A DNA stretch of 40,311 bases from an uncultured Verrucomicrobiota bacterium (GTDB lineage Bacteria; Verrucomicrobiota; Verrucomicrobiia; Opitutales; Opitutaceae): assembly GCA_903856725.1 (NCBI GenBank), contig CAIOCT010000012.1, forward strand, positions 1-40,311, written 5' to 3'. The notes below the pieces were generated by a model, which had not been told where the DNA came from, searched no databases, and saw only the letters and a program-made list of their open reading frames with translations. This document shows positions 8,924 to 17,576 of the stretch, piece by piece; position 1 is the stretch's first letter; the number at the start of each line of letters is the position of its first letter. Both the position numbers and the translations under genes were made by a program.

Positions 8924-9808
8924 TTAATGATACCGCGAGGCGCGCCCAAAATAATCAAGGAGCCAGGCTTCTTTCCAAATTCGGAAACGCCCCTCCGCGG
9001 TAATTTTTCCGAACTCTTCTCGGTCGGCATGGGGCATTAAATAACCAAGTTCTAGGTTAATCACTTCCATGTGCTGCTGCATCTGCTGGCTGTCTTCACT
9101 TGGACTGATTTCCCAAGTGATCGCACTCTGCCCTGATTTTTTTACCCGCTTGGTATGCAGTGCGACTAAGCGCGGAAGGCTTCGCCGCCAAGGATGCCTC
9201 TCCACATTCCAGCTTTCTGGATAAAAACCCCCAAACGGGATATAAAGATTATCGGTTACGTAACGCCGTGTCCCCGTAGTGAGAGTGGCTAAACTGAAAC
9301 AAACCGTAATTGCTCCATTTTCTTGGGGTATAAACAACACATGGAGCCGAATGGTATTATCAATATTATGATAAACTGAGGTACGCAGCCAAATCCCCCC
9401 CCCAATTTCCGCCTTGAGTGCCTGTTGATGGGTAAACTGATTTATTCGCAGCCAATCACGCACCCGGAGTAATCGCTTTTGGGTCGGCCACTCGTCGCCA
9501 CCTGTATTAATTACAGAGCGCGGAAAAAGTGGTAATGGGCTTAGGCTGATTGCGCTAACTTTTAACCAATTAAAGCCCGCTTCACATAAAAACCAGGTGA
9601 TGAAAAAAATGCCCACCATGATACCAATAGGCCGATCAATAAAATCCGCCTGTTCGTTTGCTTGAGCGGCGAAAATAGCGAAAAGTATCCAACGCAGCCA
9701 ACGAACAGGAATCGCCAAGATTGGCGAAGCCACCCGCTGGTTGATATAATACAGCAATAACAGGGCCACCAAAGCCGGCGTAATAAAAAACACAATTTCT
9801 TCAGACAT
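8924..9808 (-). CDS. Hypothetical membrane-anchored protein
   Basis: 294 residues, not recognised. The first third is hydrophobic (helices near residues 5-22, 33-50 and 62-80). The rest is soluble and rich in aromatic and basic residues, with two segments that look like beta-rich domains (about 140-200) and a helical C-terminus. No nucleotide-binding or catalytic motif is seen. The gene begins with ATG at 9808, 89 bp beyond the dnaN stop, and could be in the dnaN transcript. Confidence 0.65.
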   Translation of the reverse strand: MSEEIVFFITPALVALLLLYYINQRVASPILAIPVRWLRWILFAIFAAQANEQADFIDRPIGIMVGIFFITWFLCEAGFNWLKVSAISLSPLPLFPRSVINTGGDEWPTQKRLLRVRDWLRINQFTHQQALKAEIGGGIWLRTSVYHNIDNTIRLHVLFIPQENGAITVCFSLATLTTGTRRYVTDNLYIPFGGFYPESWNVERHPWRRSLPRLVALHTKRVKKSGQSAITWEISPSEDSQQMQQHMEVINLELGYLMPHADREEFGKITAEGRFRIWKEAWLLDYFGRASRYH

Positions 9809-9897
9809 GATTACCGAAAAGAGATCCTCTTCGCCTTCGGGTTAGCGAGTGATTAACACGACTATTACCCGCACGCGCGTTGCGAAAGGCCGTGTTT

Positions 9898-11022
9898 TTA
9901 ACTTAAGCGCACCGGCATAATGACGCAAACAAAGCTCTCTAGCGTCTTAAAAACCCCTGGGCTTACCTCATCTTTAAGCTCAAAAAACACCTCGTCTTTC
10001 GTCAGCGCGCGCAAGGGATCCATCACAAACTGCGGATTAAAAGCTACCTGTAAATCTGCGCCGCTATAAGCGATCGCCATTGATTCATGGGATTCGCCAA
10101 AATCCGGGGATGAAGCCGTGATTTCTAGTAAATTACTGGAGAGCTTAATTTTAACCGAATTAGATTTCTCGGAAGTAACCAAGGCGGCGCGGTGAACGCA
10201 TTGCAAAAAGAGTTCCCGCTCTAGTTTGATGCGTTGATGGGTTTCCTTGGGAATAACTTGCTGATAATTGGGGTAGTTTCCCTCAACGACTTTAGAAAAC
10301 AAATAAATGCTATCGATCAAGCCGCTCGTGTCTTTTCCGGTATCTATTTGGAAAGCCGCCCGCCGCTCATTAAAAGCAATTTTTAGTTTATCACCTTTTC
10401 CAAGCAGTCGTAAAAGTTCTGCGACTGTTTTAGCGGGCAAAATAATTGCCCCAGCGCTCGTCGCTGGCACCGCTAGTTCTTTACTCACCAAGGCGAGGCG
10501 GCGGCCATCTGTCGCGACAAGGGTTAGTTTTTCATCCTTAAAATTAAAATAAACGCCGTTCAAAATAAACCGTGTTTCGTCTGTAGATTGAGCGTAAGAA
10601 ACATTACTCAACATCGTCGCGATTTCACTTTGCTCGAGCGTATATGTTTTGTCGTCGGTAGAATCGGGCAGCTTAGGAAATTCTTCTGCGCCTATTCCCA
10701 TAATCCTAAAATTAGATCCGCCTGACGCTATTTTAACCTGGTGATTAGCGGTGGAATCGAAGGCGACATCTACGTTAGGTAATTCACGGACGATGGTGGC
10801 AAGCCGTTTAACTGGCAAAGTAACCGACCCACCTTCTTTTACTTCTGCCTTAATTTTGCAGCGAATCCCTAAATCTAGATTAGTGGTGGTAAGCGAAATA
10901 CAGTCTTTTTCGGCTTCGATTAAAACATTACTTAAAATAGGCATCGCTGCCTTAGACCCAACAACATTGAGAACTTGGGCAAGGCCGTTGCTAAAATGAT
11001 CACGGTTAATCTTAAATTTCAT
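9898..11022 (-). CDS. dnaN: DNA polymerase III subunit beta (sliding clamp)
   Basis: Ring-shaped processivity clamp that tethers DNA polymerase III and repair factors to DNA. The 374 residues fit the usual three tandem clamp domains. Recognisable features are the start [37 protein letters not shown] (domain 1, split below family form), [16 protein letters not shown] and [12 protein letters not shown] (domain 2), and the C-terminal [10 protein letters not shown] that forms part of the partner-binding pocket (MPxRL in most bacteria). It is not next to dnaA or recF in this window. A 193-bp gap separates it from pssA upstream and presumably holds its promoter. Confidence 0.95.
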   Translation of the reverse strand: MKFKINRDHFSNGLAQVLNVVGSKAAMPILSNVLIEAEKDCISLTTTNLDLGIRCKIKAEVKEGGSVTLPVKRLATIVRELPNVDVAFDSTANHQVKIASGGSNFRIMGIGAEEFPKLPDSTDDKTYTLEQSEIATMLSNVSYAQSTDETRFILNGVYFNFKDEKLTLVATDGRRLALVSKELAVPATSAGAIILPAKTVAELLRLLGKGDKLKIAFNERRAAFQIDTGKDTSGLIDSIYLFSKVVEGNYPNYQQVIPKETHQRIKLERELFLQCVHRAALVTSEKSNSVKIKLSSNLLEITASSPDFGESHESMAIAYSGADLQVAFNPQFVMDPLRALTKDEVFFELKDEVSPGVFKTLESFVCVIMPVRLS

Positions 11023-11215
11023 CGGGCGGAAGGCGTTAAAAGGCTTTTAACTAACAAAGGATGATTAGAGAGGTATTCAATAAGGAATTATTCGTATTAT
11101 TATGGGGGGTGAATTTGGTGATAACTCCATTTCCTCCACCGAAGACAAAAGAACAGGACCAGTGAACGTTATCTGAATAATAGCGAATAAGACGAGGTTT
11201 GTTCACAAAAAAAAG

Positions 11216-12133
11216 TTATTCGGAAGTTTCTTGCTTCATCTTCACTATTTTACGCCGCAAGGCACGTCTCTGTACGTGGCGAACCCCTTTTTGATAATGA
11301 GAAAAAAGACCGTAAAAGATATAGGCCAGAAAAAGAAAGAAAAAGGCAATTTCTTGTAATCGCCAAATTATCACGCCACCAATAATTAACCCAACAAAAG
11401 TACGAAAACGGGTTTTTAGCTCCCAGTTAATTTGCTTAAAACTGGGGTAACGGACGGTGCTAACCATCAAAAAAGAAACCAGGATAAGCAATAAGGGGAG
11501 AATGATCGTTAATTGACGCAATTCGCGGGCATTAACCACCATGTTGAGCAGTAATAAAACCAAAGAGGCGATGGTGCCGGCAGCGGCCGGAACGGGCAGA
11601 CCAAGAAAATCCTTATTGGACTCAGGGTCGCCACGATGAAGCAGCGGGTTGGTAATGACATTAAAACGCGCCAATCGCACGGCACCGCATAACAAATAAA
11701 CAAAGGCGATGATCCAGCCCAATTCCCGAAACCAGGGGTATTCTTCGCGTGGAGTCAGAATTAAAAAAAACACCATTAAAGCAGGAGCGACGCCGAAAGA
11801 GACGACATCAGCTAACGAATCAAATTCTGCGCCAAATAGAGAGGTGCGACCGCCCATACGCGCCAGACGGCCGTCTAAAGAATCAAACACCACCGCAGCT
11901 AAAATAAGCCACACCGCTTGAGTATAGAGAGCACTTGAAGCGTGGAGGGCATCGCCTGCGGCGTGGAGCGCGGCATAATCCCCAGCGTCGGTAATCAAGC
12001 GGGCCTGAATACAGCGGATGATAGCTAAAAAACCACAGAGGAGGTTCCCAGCCGTCATTAAATTCGGCAGGAAATAAATCCGGCTCGCCTGGGTGACGTT
12101 GTAGGGATTATCGCGTTGTTCGAGATCAGACAT
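11216..12133 (-). CDS. pssA: CDP-diacylglycerol-serine O-phosphatidyltransferase
   Basis: Membrane enzyme making phosphatidylserine from CDP-diacylglycerol and L-serine, the first step toward phosphatidylethanolamine. It carries the full CDP-alcohol phosphotransferase signature DGx2ARx8Gx3Dx3D at Asp87-Asp109 (DGRLAR...G101...D105...D109), within several membrane helices in 305 residues. The N-terminal FLPNLMTAGNLLCGFLAI is typical of PssA type II. The C-terminus is long and strongly basic. A short RelE/ParE-like gene ends 6 bp before the pssA ATG, so the two are likely cotranscribed. Confidence 0.92.
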   Translation of the reverse strand: MSDLEQRDNPYNVTQASRIYFLPNLMTAGNLLCGFLAIIRCIQARLITDAGDYAALHAAGDALHASSALYTQAVWLILAAVVFDSLDGRLARMGGRTSLFGAEFDSLADVVSFGVAPALMVFFLILTPREEYPWFRELGWIIAFVYLLCGAVRLARFNVITNPLLHRGDPESNKDFLGLPVPAAAGTIASLVLLLLNMVVNARELRQLTIILPLLLILVSFLMVSTVRYPSFKQINWELKTRFRTFVGLIIGGVIIWRLQEIAFFFLFLAYIFYGLFSHYQKGVRHVQRRALRRKIVKMKQETSE

Positions 12134-12139
12134 GCCGAG

Positions 12140-12490
12140 TTATTTAGTAAGGCTTTCGAGATACTTCCAAAACTTAGAATCCTGCTCGACAAGTTGTTGT
12201 TCGGAAACAGGTAATTTCATCCGAAATAACCAGTCCTCCAGGGAAGACTTATGGAGGATATAAAGTGTGTGTAGGGTCGCCTCCCGCACTTCGAAATAAA
12301 AACGAAATTCTCCAGCCCGAAGGCGAAAAAGGCTTTTACCAGCCCGCTGAAAACAACCAAGAGGCTCGCGCGGGTTAGCAAGGTCGCGCGGCTGAATCTG
12401 ACAAATGGGCTCAATGGCGGTTAATTGGGCCAATTTATCTAAGCGATTAAGCTCACGCATGCTTTGCTCAGAAAAAGTTACCTGATACAT
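12140..12490 (-). CDS. RelE/ParE-like small protein upstream of pssA
   Basis: 116 residues with a RelE/ParE-like pattern: an N-terminal YQVTFSEQSMRELNRLDKLAQL helix, then a GKSLFRLRAGEFRFYFEV strand pair and a LYILHKSSLEDWLFR segment resembling the toxin core. No antitoxin gene is visible on either side: pssA starts 6 bp downstream, and the 254 bp upstream (12491-12744) hold no convincing reading frame. A role as a free-standing toxin is therefore doubtful, and it may have been recruited for another function linked to pssA. The family assignment is by eye. Confidence 0.65.
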   Translation of the reverse strand: MYQVTFSEQSMRELNRLDKLAQLTAIEPICQIQPRDLANPREPLGCFQRAGKSLFRLRAGEFRFYFEVREATLHTLYILHKSSLEDWLFRMKLPVSEQQLVEQDSKFWKYLESLTK

Positions 12491-12744
12491 AAAATAAAAA
12501 TAGACCGATGAAGAGTGCGCGCCAGCGAAGGTTTAAATCACAAGAGAGGCAATGGTACGGCGAGGTAACTATTGGGAAAACGGGACTTATGTCTAGGCAA
12601 CATCACCGTGATAATAGGCCGAGGCTTTTCGATAACCCAAGCGATGATCGGGGGTAAAATCATCATAAATAGCCCAAAACAGTCAGGCTGGGCGAGCGGC
12701 GTAAGGATGACTCAATAAAAACAGTAAGGTTGTTTGGGTGGGCC

Positions 12745-13209
12745 TTAATTTGATCCCAATTGATCACTTAACGCATTCGCCCAATCAACGATTAGTTTGA
12801 TTTCTGCAGAAGAGAGACGGGCCTCTGGGTGGAGCCAAGTATAGGAGGGCAAAGGCATGTCGCGATGAGTCACTTCATCCGCAATTTCCTCTGCCTTTTT
12901 TAGGGCGCGCTTGGCAGAATAAGTTCCATAAACAGAGAAGTTTAAGTGCTGTTTACCCTCATCGATATGCTTGGTTAACCACCAACTCACCGGCTGAATA
13001 TTCGCATACCAAGGGTAATGGGTATAGTTTGAGTGACAATCGTAACAGGCGCGTTTCAAAAGCGCCTGCACAGGCGCAGGCACCGGGTGTAGCACCGACA
13101 GATCGGTGGGGCTTAGCGTTAAAGACTCATTTCTAGCGGGACGCCAAAATTGCAAGAGGCCAAAGGCTAAGCATAAAAGGGCGGCGAAACGAAAAAAAGT
13201 TTTTTTCAT
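12745..13209 (-). CDS. Periplasmic haem-binding-domain protein
   Basis: 154 residues with an N-terminal membrane/signal segment (MKKTFFRFAALLCLAFGLL) and a c-type haem motif CYDCH (Cys55, Cys58, His59) followed by SNYTHYPWYANIQPVSWWL. This pattern and the later DMPLPSY, whose Met is a likely axial ligand, match the haem-binding domain family (PF14376). It probably sits on the periplasmic face as a mono-haem electron carrier or sensor. The start is the ATG at 13209. The neighbouring DUF1643 gene upstream on the same strand gives no functional clue. Confidence 0.85.
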   Translation of the reverse strand: MKKTFFRFAALLCLAFGLLQFWRPARNESLTLSPTDLSVLHPVPAPVQALLKRACYDCHSNYTHYPWYANIQPVSWWLTKHIDEGKQHLNFSVYGTYSAKRALKKAEEIADEVTHRDMPLPSYTWLHPEARLSSAEIKLIVDWANALSDQLGSN

Positions 13210-13272
13210 GATAAACTACCGGTTAGGCTTTTGCGAATAAGGTTTCCGTAACCAAGAAAACACTAGGGGTTC

Positions 13273-13755
13273 TTAGGGTGGGCTCCAGTGTATGAGGGGT
13301 TGTTCTCCTGCAACGTAAAGAGGGTGGCGAGGGTGGCCAGCTTGAGTAGAACCAAGACACCATAGTTTTTTTCCTGCAAACAAACGGGCAACTGCGGAGC
13401 CTCGCTCACAAAACTCTCCGCCGACCCCCCAAGCAGCAACAATTTGGGTGCAACGGGCAGCGGCAATTAACAATTCTGCGTCTGTGGCCGGACCAATGGG
13501 ATCAGCCGCAGTCATCATAACTTTGGGGTGGGGGGTCCGGAGCGCAAAAAGATTAGCCATCCAAAATCCATCAAAACCTTCGCGGCGGGAGAAAGCGGCA
13601 ATGCGCGTGAGGGTGGGATCGAGGCGGGCTTCATCTGCGGTGCTGGGATTTAAACCAATCCACAAAATTAATTTTTCCTGTGGACTTGGGTTCCAGCGAT
13701 GAATCAAGCGGTAGCGATGGCGCCGATCAGCAGAGAAAAGACACTCGTTTTCCAC
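13273..13755 (-). CDS. DUF1643 family protein
   Basis: 160 residues with the DUF1643 hallmarks: RYRLIHRW near the start, WIGLNPSTADEARLDPTLTRI, then GFWMANLFALRTPHP and a C-terminal GHPRHPLYV segment. The family's function is not established. The only suitable start is a GTG at 13755; no ATG lies upstream before the SNF2 stop 49 bp away. It lies between a haem-binding protein and the SNF2 ATPase on the same strand, and may be read with the latter. Confidence 0.85.
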   Translation of the reverse strand: MENECLFSADRRHRYRLIHRWNPSPQEKLILWIGLNPSTADEARLDPTLTRIAAFSRREGFDGFWMANLFALRTPHPKVMMTAADPIGPATDAELLIAAARCTQIVAAWGVGGEFCERGSAVARLFAGKKLWCLGSTQAGHPRHPLYVAGEQPLIHWSPP

Positions 13756-13804
13756 AGGAACAAACTAGGCGAGATTTTAGTGGGGGGCAAGCAACCCGCG
13801 CCGT

Positions 13805-16800
13805 TTAACTTAAGATTTGGCGGAGGCTTTCTAGGTCGAGAGTGGTGGCGAGAGATTCTTCCTGAATAACCGCGGCGGCCATCGTGGCCTTATCCCGTTG
13901 CAAGGCGCGGATTTTTTCTTCCACAGTGCCGCGCGCCAACAAGCGGTACGCGATCACTTGATTGCGTTGGCCAATTCGATGGGTGCGGTCAATCGCTTGA
14001 GCTTCCACCGCGGGATTCCACCAGGGATCGTAAAGCACGACATAGCTCGCTGCGGTAAGGTTGAGGCCTGAGCCTGCCGCCTTAAGCGAAAGTAAAAACA
14101 CAGGGATCGTTGGATCGGTTTGAAAACGGTCGACGAGTGCTTGGCGGTTTTCGGTCTGGCCAGTGAGTATGAGGTGAGGAATTTCCCGCGTGGTAAGCTC
14201 ATTCTGAATTAACTCGAGCATAGAGACAAACTGGGAGAACACTAAAACTTTATGCCCTTCAGCAACGAGTGGCTCTAGGGTTTCGAGGAGCGCATCGAGT
14301 TTGGCGCTCGAGGGAGCCTGACCACTGGTGGCGCCCCCAGCGAGGAGGCGAGGATCGCAACAAATTTGGCGAAGGCGGAGTAGCGACTGAAGAATATTGA
14401 AACGTTGGGCTTCAAACTCACGCGACCCTTGAACACCCAGCAGAATTTGGCGCGCGCGTTTTAATTCCGCATCATATAAAGTCCGCTGAGTCCCTTCGAG
14501 CTCACAGACAATCTCTTCTTCAATCCGCGGGGGTAGGTCTCGCGCTACCTGAGATTTAGCGCGGCGGAGGAGGAAGTGGCGCACGCGCGCGGCGAGGCGG
14601 GTGCGTACGCTGGTCGGATCCACACGTTCATCATACAGGCGTTTAAAGGCGCTTTGGGTTCCGAGCAAACCAGGCATTGCAAAAGCAAATAAACTCCAAA
14701 GATCGAGCAACCGGTTTTCAACCGGGGTACCAGTTAAAACAACGCGGTGAGAGGCGCGCAGGGCGCGCGCGGCTTGGGCGGTAGCGCTTCCAGGATTCTT
14801 AATATTTTGACCCTCATCAAGAATGACAGCATCCCAATGGCCGGCGGCAAAATTATCAGCGTTGAGTCGTAATTGAGCGTAATTTGCGATGATGAGCTGG
14901 CTCCCTTGTTTATTGGTTAGAATCTGTGGGAGCGCGGGGTTGAATACCGTGGGGTGCAGCGTAGGCGCAAAACGGGCGGCTTCGAGTGGCCAGTTAGTGG
15001 TGACTGATTTTGGACAGACGACGAGAGCGCGAAAGGGCTTTTCAGGGTCGCGCGCCGCGAGCCAAACGAGCCAGGTTAAGGCCTGCACCGTTTTACCAAG
15101 GCCCATATCATCAGCGAGGACGCCGCCTAAGCCATGGACCGAAAGCCAAGCGAGAAATTCAAAACCTTCGCGTTGATAAGGGCGAAGCGTGGCGGTGATG
15201 GTTGTCGGTACTGCGGGTGGCGGCACGGCACGTAGCTCAATCGCCCGCTGCCGCAATTGCTCCCATGCCCGTGTGTCAAAGACTTGGCGCAAGCTTTCAT
15301 CACCAGCCAGCTGTAAGGCGTGATAACGATGATGTTCACCGGCTGTAGGGTTTTCTGCGAGACCGAGCGCGAGTAGGCGGGCTTGCTGGGCTTCATCGGT
15401 TCCGATCGCGAGGCGGCGCCAACCTTTACCTTCAAGACGGACAAAGCCACCACGAGCCGCTAAGAGTAAGGCCACTTCATTTTTTGTGAGAGTGGTGTCA
15501 GCGGCCCGCACGACTAATCGGACATCAAACCAGTCACGTGCGTGGCTATCGGGTTCAACCTCGAGGGCAAAAATAGCCGCATCAGCAGCGCGCACCAATC
15601 CAGCGAGTTCGTCGGTAGCCTCTAACACGGTGTTGGCAGGCAGGGTGGCGATCCAATCCGAAAGATCATCAGCAAAGGTCGTGGTAACCGGGCGTTGCCA
15701 GCAAGGCTGCTGGGGGTGTTCAGCGGTCCATTGCAAACCAAAGTGCAAGAAAGGTGCTACCGCGGCTTGAGCAGGAGCGTGGTCATAACTAACCAGAGAT
15801 TCTCCTTCGCCCGGCGTCGGGGTTGGTAAGGCAGTAATTTCGCGCCAACCAGTCGGGGTGTAGCGTTCGCGGTGGGTGCCATCAGGCGTGAGCGTGGTGA
15901 AATCCACATTAAGGAGCTCTTGTGATTCAGCTTCGTCGTATTTGCCAACCGCCCCTGGGCGGAATTCTAAAGATAAGCGGAGGTGAGGGCGCAATGGCTC
16001 TTCGCGTACAGGGCGCTGAAATTCCGCTGGAACGCGTGTACCCGAGCGCAGGAAAAAACTCATCGCCGCGGGTAAGGTGAGTAGCGTGCGCGGTAAAGCT
16101 ACAGGAAGAGTGGGATCGGGTACCGCATCGGGATCGGTGAGGCCTTTTTTTTCTGCGAGTGGCAGCGGGCCGCGATAAACCGTCGAGTCATGTAAATAAA
16201 GCGGTGTGGGTAATCCCTCGAGAAGGATTAAAGCACTTGGGGTCGGGGAGCCATCAGCACACGTTAAGATAGCTTCAAGCTCGGTGGGTTCGCCCGCGCG
16301 CGCGCGCAGGGTCCAAACAAAGGCTGTTGGGGAAAGGGTGAGCGCGCTGCGGTCTGAGCCCACGAGGCAACTGCGGGCTAAAGGATCTGTTAGGGCGGCG
16401 TGCAGGGCGGCGCGAAACTCGCGTGCTTTAGGGGTGGGTTGAACAGATCCATGCTGAAAAACCGCATCCCGAAAAGCTAAGGCCAGCCGCAGAGCAGGTT
16501 CCGCAAAAAACAGAGGCAGTTGGCGAGAATCACTCAGCCATTGGCGGAGAGTCTCAGGATGTAATTCTTCCCAAACGGTCAGGGCGGTGATGCGTGTTTC
16601 CCAGCGCCAAGCGCGATCGTTTAAGCGTAAACGTAATTCATGTTGGGGGGGGCGAGGTAATTCATCGGCAGCAACGGCGGCCGGCAAGGCGGCTTGAAGT
16701 TGTTCAAAACGGCGCGTCCACTCCTGGCGGCTTTGGGCATTTTCTCGCGCCGCAATTTGCGCTTCGGTGGCCGCTTGATCTGCCAAGGGGAGAATAAACT

Positions 16801-17473
16801 CGGGTAAGGGTAGTTGCCGCCGCTGCAAGGCCACTGCGAGAAAAGACCACAACTCAAGCGGCGTGGCTGGGGGTTGGTCGCGTTCCCACCAGCCTTCACA
16901 CCAGGGTTGCTCATTATAACCATAAGCTAAATGCCGGTGCGAAGGGGGTAGTAACCAGCTGAGTGAATAGGGATCAAGCTGACCACCCTGTAACAGTAAG
17001 GCGTGGGTTTCCGCGAGCCGACGTAGCCAGGTTTGCTCGGTCCGTTTGAGCGCGCGCCCAAGCACTTTAGCGACATGAGCAGTTAGAGATTCACTGACTG
17101 CGGGGGCGGCAGCAGATAAAGCTTCCTCAGCTGGAGCTTCCCGTAAGCGATCAAGGAGTGCTAAGCCCGCGGCATAAACGTGTTTACAATTAACTTCGAC
17201 CGTACAGGTGCAAACAGAAGCCCAACCATGGGCGGCGTCGTGATCAAAACGAATAGAATACAGCTCAGTGCCCTGAACTTTAGCGAGGGCGCGGGTGTTA
17301 ATGATGCGCAGCGCGCGAACCCGACCTTCCCGTTGATAAGTTTTACCGCGTTGTCGTTGGGCGGAAGCAAAGGTGCCAAGCCAAGCCGTTAATTCGTCAG
17401 CGTGGCGGGCGAGTGCACTATCCGTAGTGTGAAGAGGATGACTGGAGGAGGACAAGGGTGAGAACCAAGACAA
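13805..17473 (-). CDS. SNF2-family ATPase with SWIM zinc finger
   Basis: 1222-residue SNF2/Rad54-like DNA translocase. The N-terminus has a SWIM zinc finger (Cys88, Cys90, Cys96, His98, pattern CxCx5CxH) after the IINTRALAKVQG segment, then a long bacterial SNF2 N-terminal region. The ATPase core has Walker A DDMGLGKT, motif II DEGQ (DExH-like), LTGTPVENRL and WSLFAFAMPGLLG. The C-terminal helicase lobe has VLVFSQF, SLKAAGSGLNLTAA and QAIDRTHRIGQ. Such proteins remodel protein-DNA complexes; RapA and HepA-like members act on RNA polymerase, but the target here is unknown. The start is a TTG at 17473: no ATG is in frame nearby and the reading frame upstream has no start codon. A 103-bp gap separates it from glyS. 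Confidence 0.92.
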   Translation of the reverse strand: MSWFSPLSSSSHPLHTTDSALARHADELTAWLGTFASAQRQRGKTYQREGRVRALRIINTRALAKVQGTELYSIRFDHDAAHGWASVCTCTVEVNCKHVYAAGLALLDRLREAPAEEALSAAAPAVSESLTAHVAKVLGRALKRTEQTWLRRLAETHALLLQGGQLDPYSLSWLLPPSHRHLAYGYNEQPWCEGWWERDQPPATPLELWSFLAVALQRRQLPLPEFILPLADQAATEAQIAARENAQSRQEWTRRFEQLQAALPAAVAADELPRPPQHELRLRLNDRAWRWETRITALTVWEELHPETLRQWLSDSRQLPLFFAEPALRLALAFRDAVFQHGSVQPTPKAREFRAALHAALTDPLARSCLVGSDRSALTLSPTAFVWTLRARAGEPTELEAILTCADGSPTPSALILLEGLPTPLYLHDSTVYRGPLPLAEKKGLTDPDAVPDPTLPVALPRTLLTLPAAMSFFLRSGTRVPAEFQRPVREEPLRPHLRLSLEFRPGAVGKYDEAESQELLNVDFTTLTPDGTHRERYTPTGWREITALPTPTPGEGESLVSYDHAPAQAAVAPFLHFGLQWTAEHPQQPCWQRPVTTTFADDLSDWIATLPANTVLEATDELAGLVRAADAAIFALEVEPDSHARDWFDVRLVVRAADTTLTKNEVALLLAARGGFVRLEGKGWRRLAIGTDEAQQARLLALGLAENPTAGEHHRYHALQLAGDESLRQVFDTRAWEQLRQRAIELRAVPPPAVPTTITATLRPYQREGFEFLAWLSVHGLGGVLADDMGLGKTVQALTWLVWLAARDPEKPFRALVVCPKSVTTNWPLEAARFAPTLHPTVFNPALPQILTNKQGSQLIIANYAQLRLNADNFAAGHWDAVILDEGQNIKNPGSATAQAARALRASHRVVLTGTPVENRLLDLWSLFAFAMPGLLGTQSAFKRLYDERVDPTSVRTRLAARVRHFLLRRAKSQVARDLPPRIEEEIVCELEGTQRTLYDAELKRARQILLGVQGSREFEAQRFNILQSLLRLRQICCDPRLLAGGATSGQAPSSAKLDALLETLEPLVAEGHKVLVFSQFVSMLELIQNELTTREIPHLILTGQTENRQALVDRFQTDPTIPVFLLSLKAAGSGLNLTAASYVVLYDPWWNPAVEAQAIDRTHRIGQRNQVIAYRLLARGTVEEKIRALQRDKATMAAAVIQEESLATTLDLESLRQILS

Positions 17474-17576
17474 TAAAGTGACAAAGCGCCAGCTTGACCT
17501 GCGATTATTACAGAAAGTTGCGCTGGGTCATCATGACCGCAGCGCCCACCAATCAAAAACCCCTTAGCCGGTTGGC

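Noticed and set aside
11199-11207. DnaA-box-like TTGTTCACA near dnaN, suggesting a replication origin
   Set aside because: It differs from TTATCCACA at two positions and is a single copy. No cluster of boxes, AT-rich unwinding region or dnaA gene is present.
12491-12744. Possible antitoxin or missing gene upstream of the RelE/ParE-like protein
   Set aside because: No convincing reading frame or RNA gene was seen in the 254 bp; the T-loop-like GGTTTAAATC at about 12530 lacks tRNA stems.
17474-17576. Terminator after glyS
   Set aside because: The short AGCC-GGCT stem near 17570 has no good U-run directly after it, so I did not call it.
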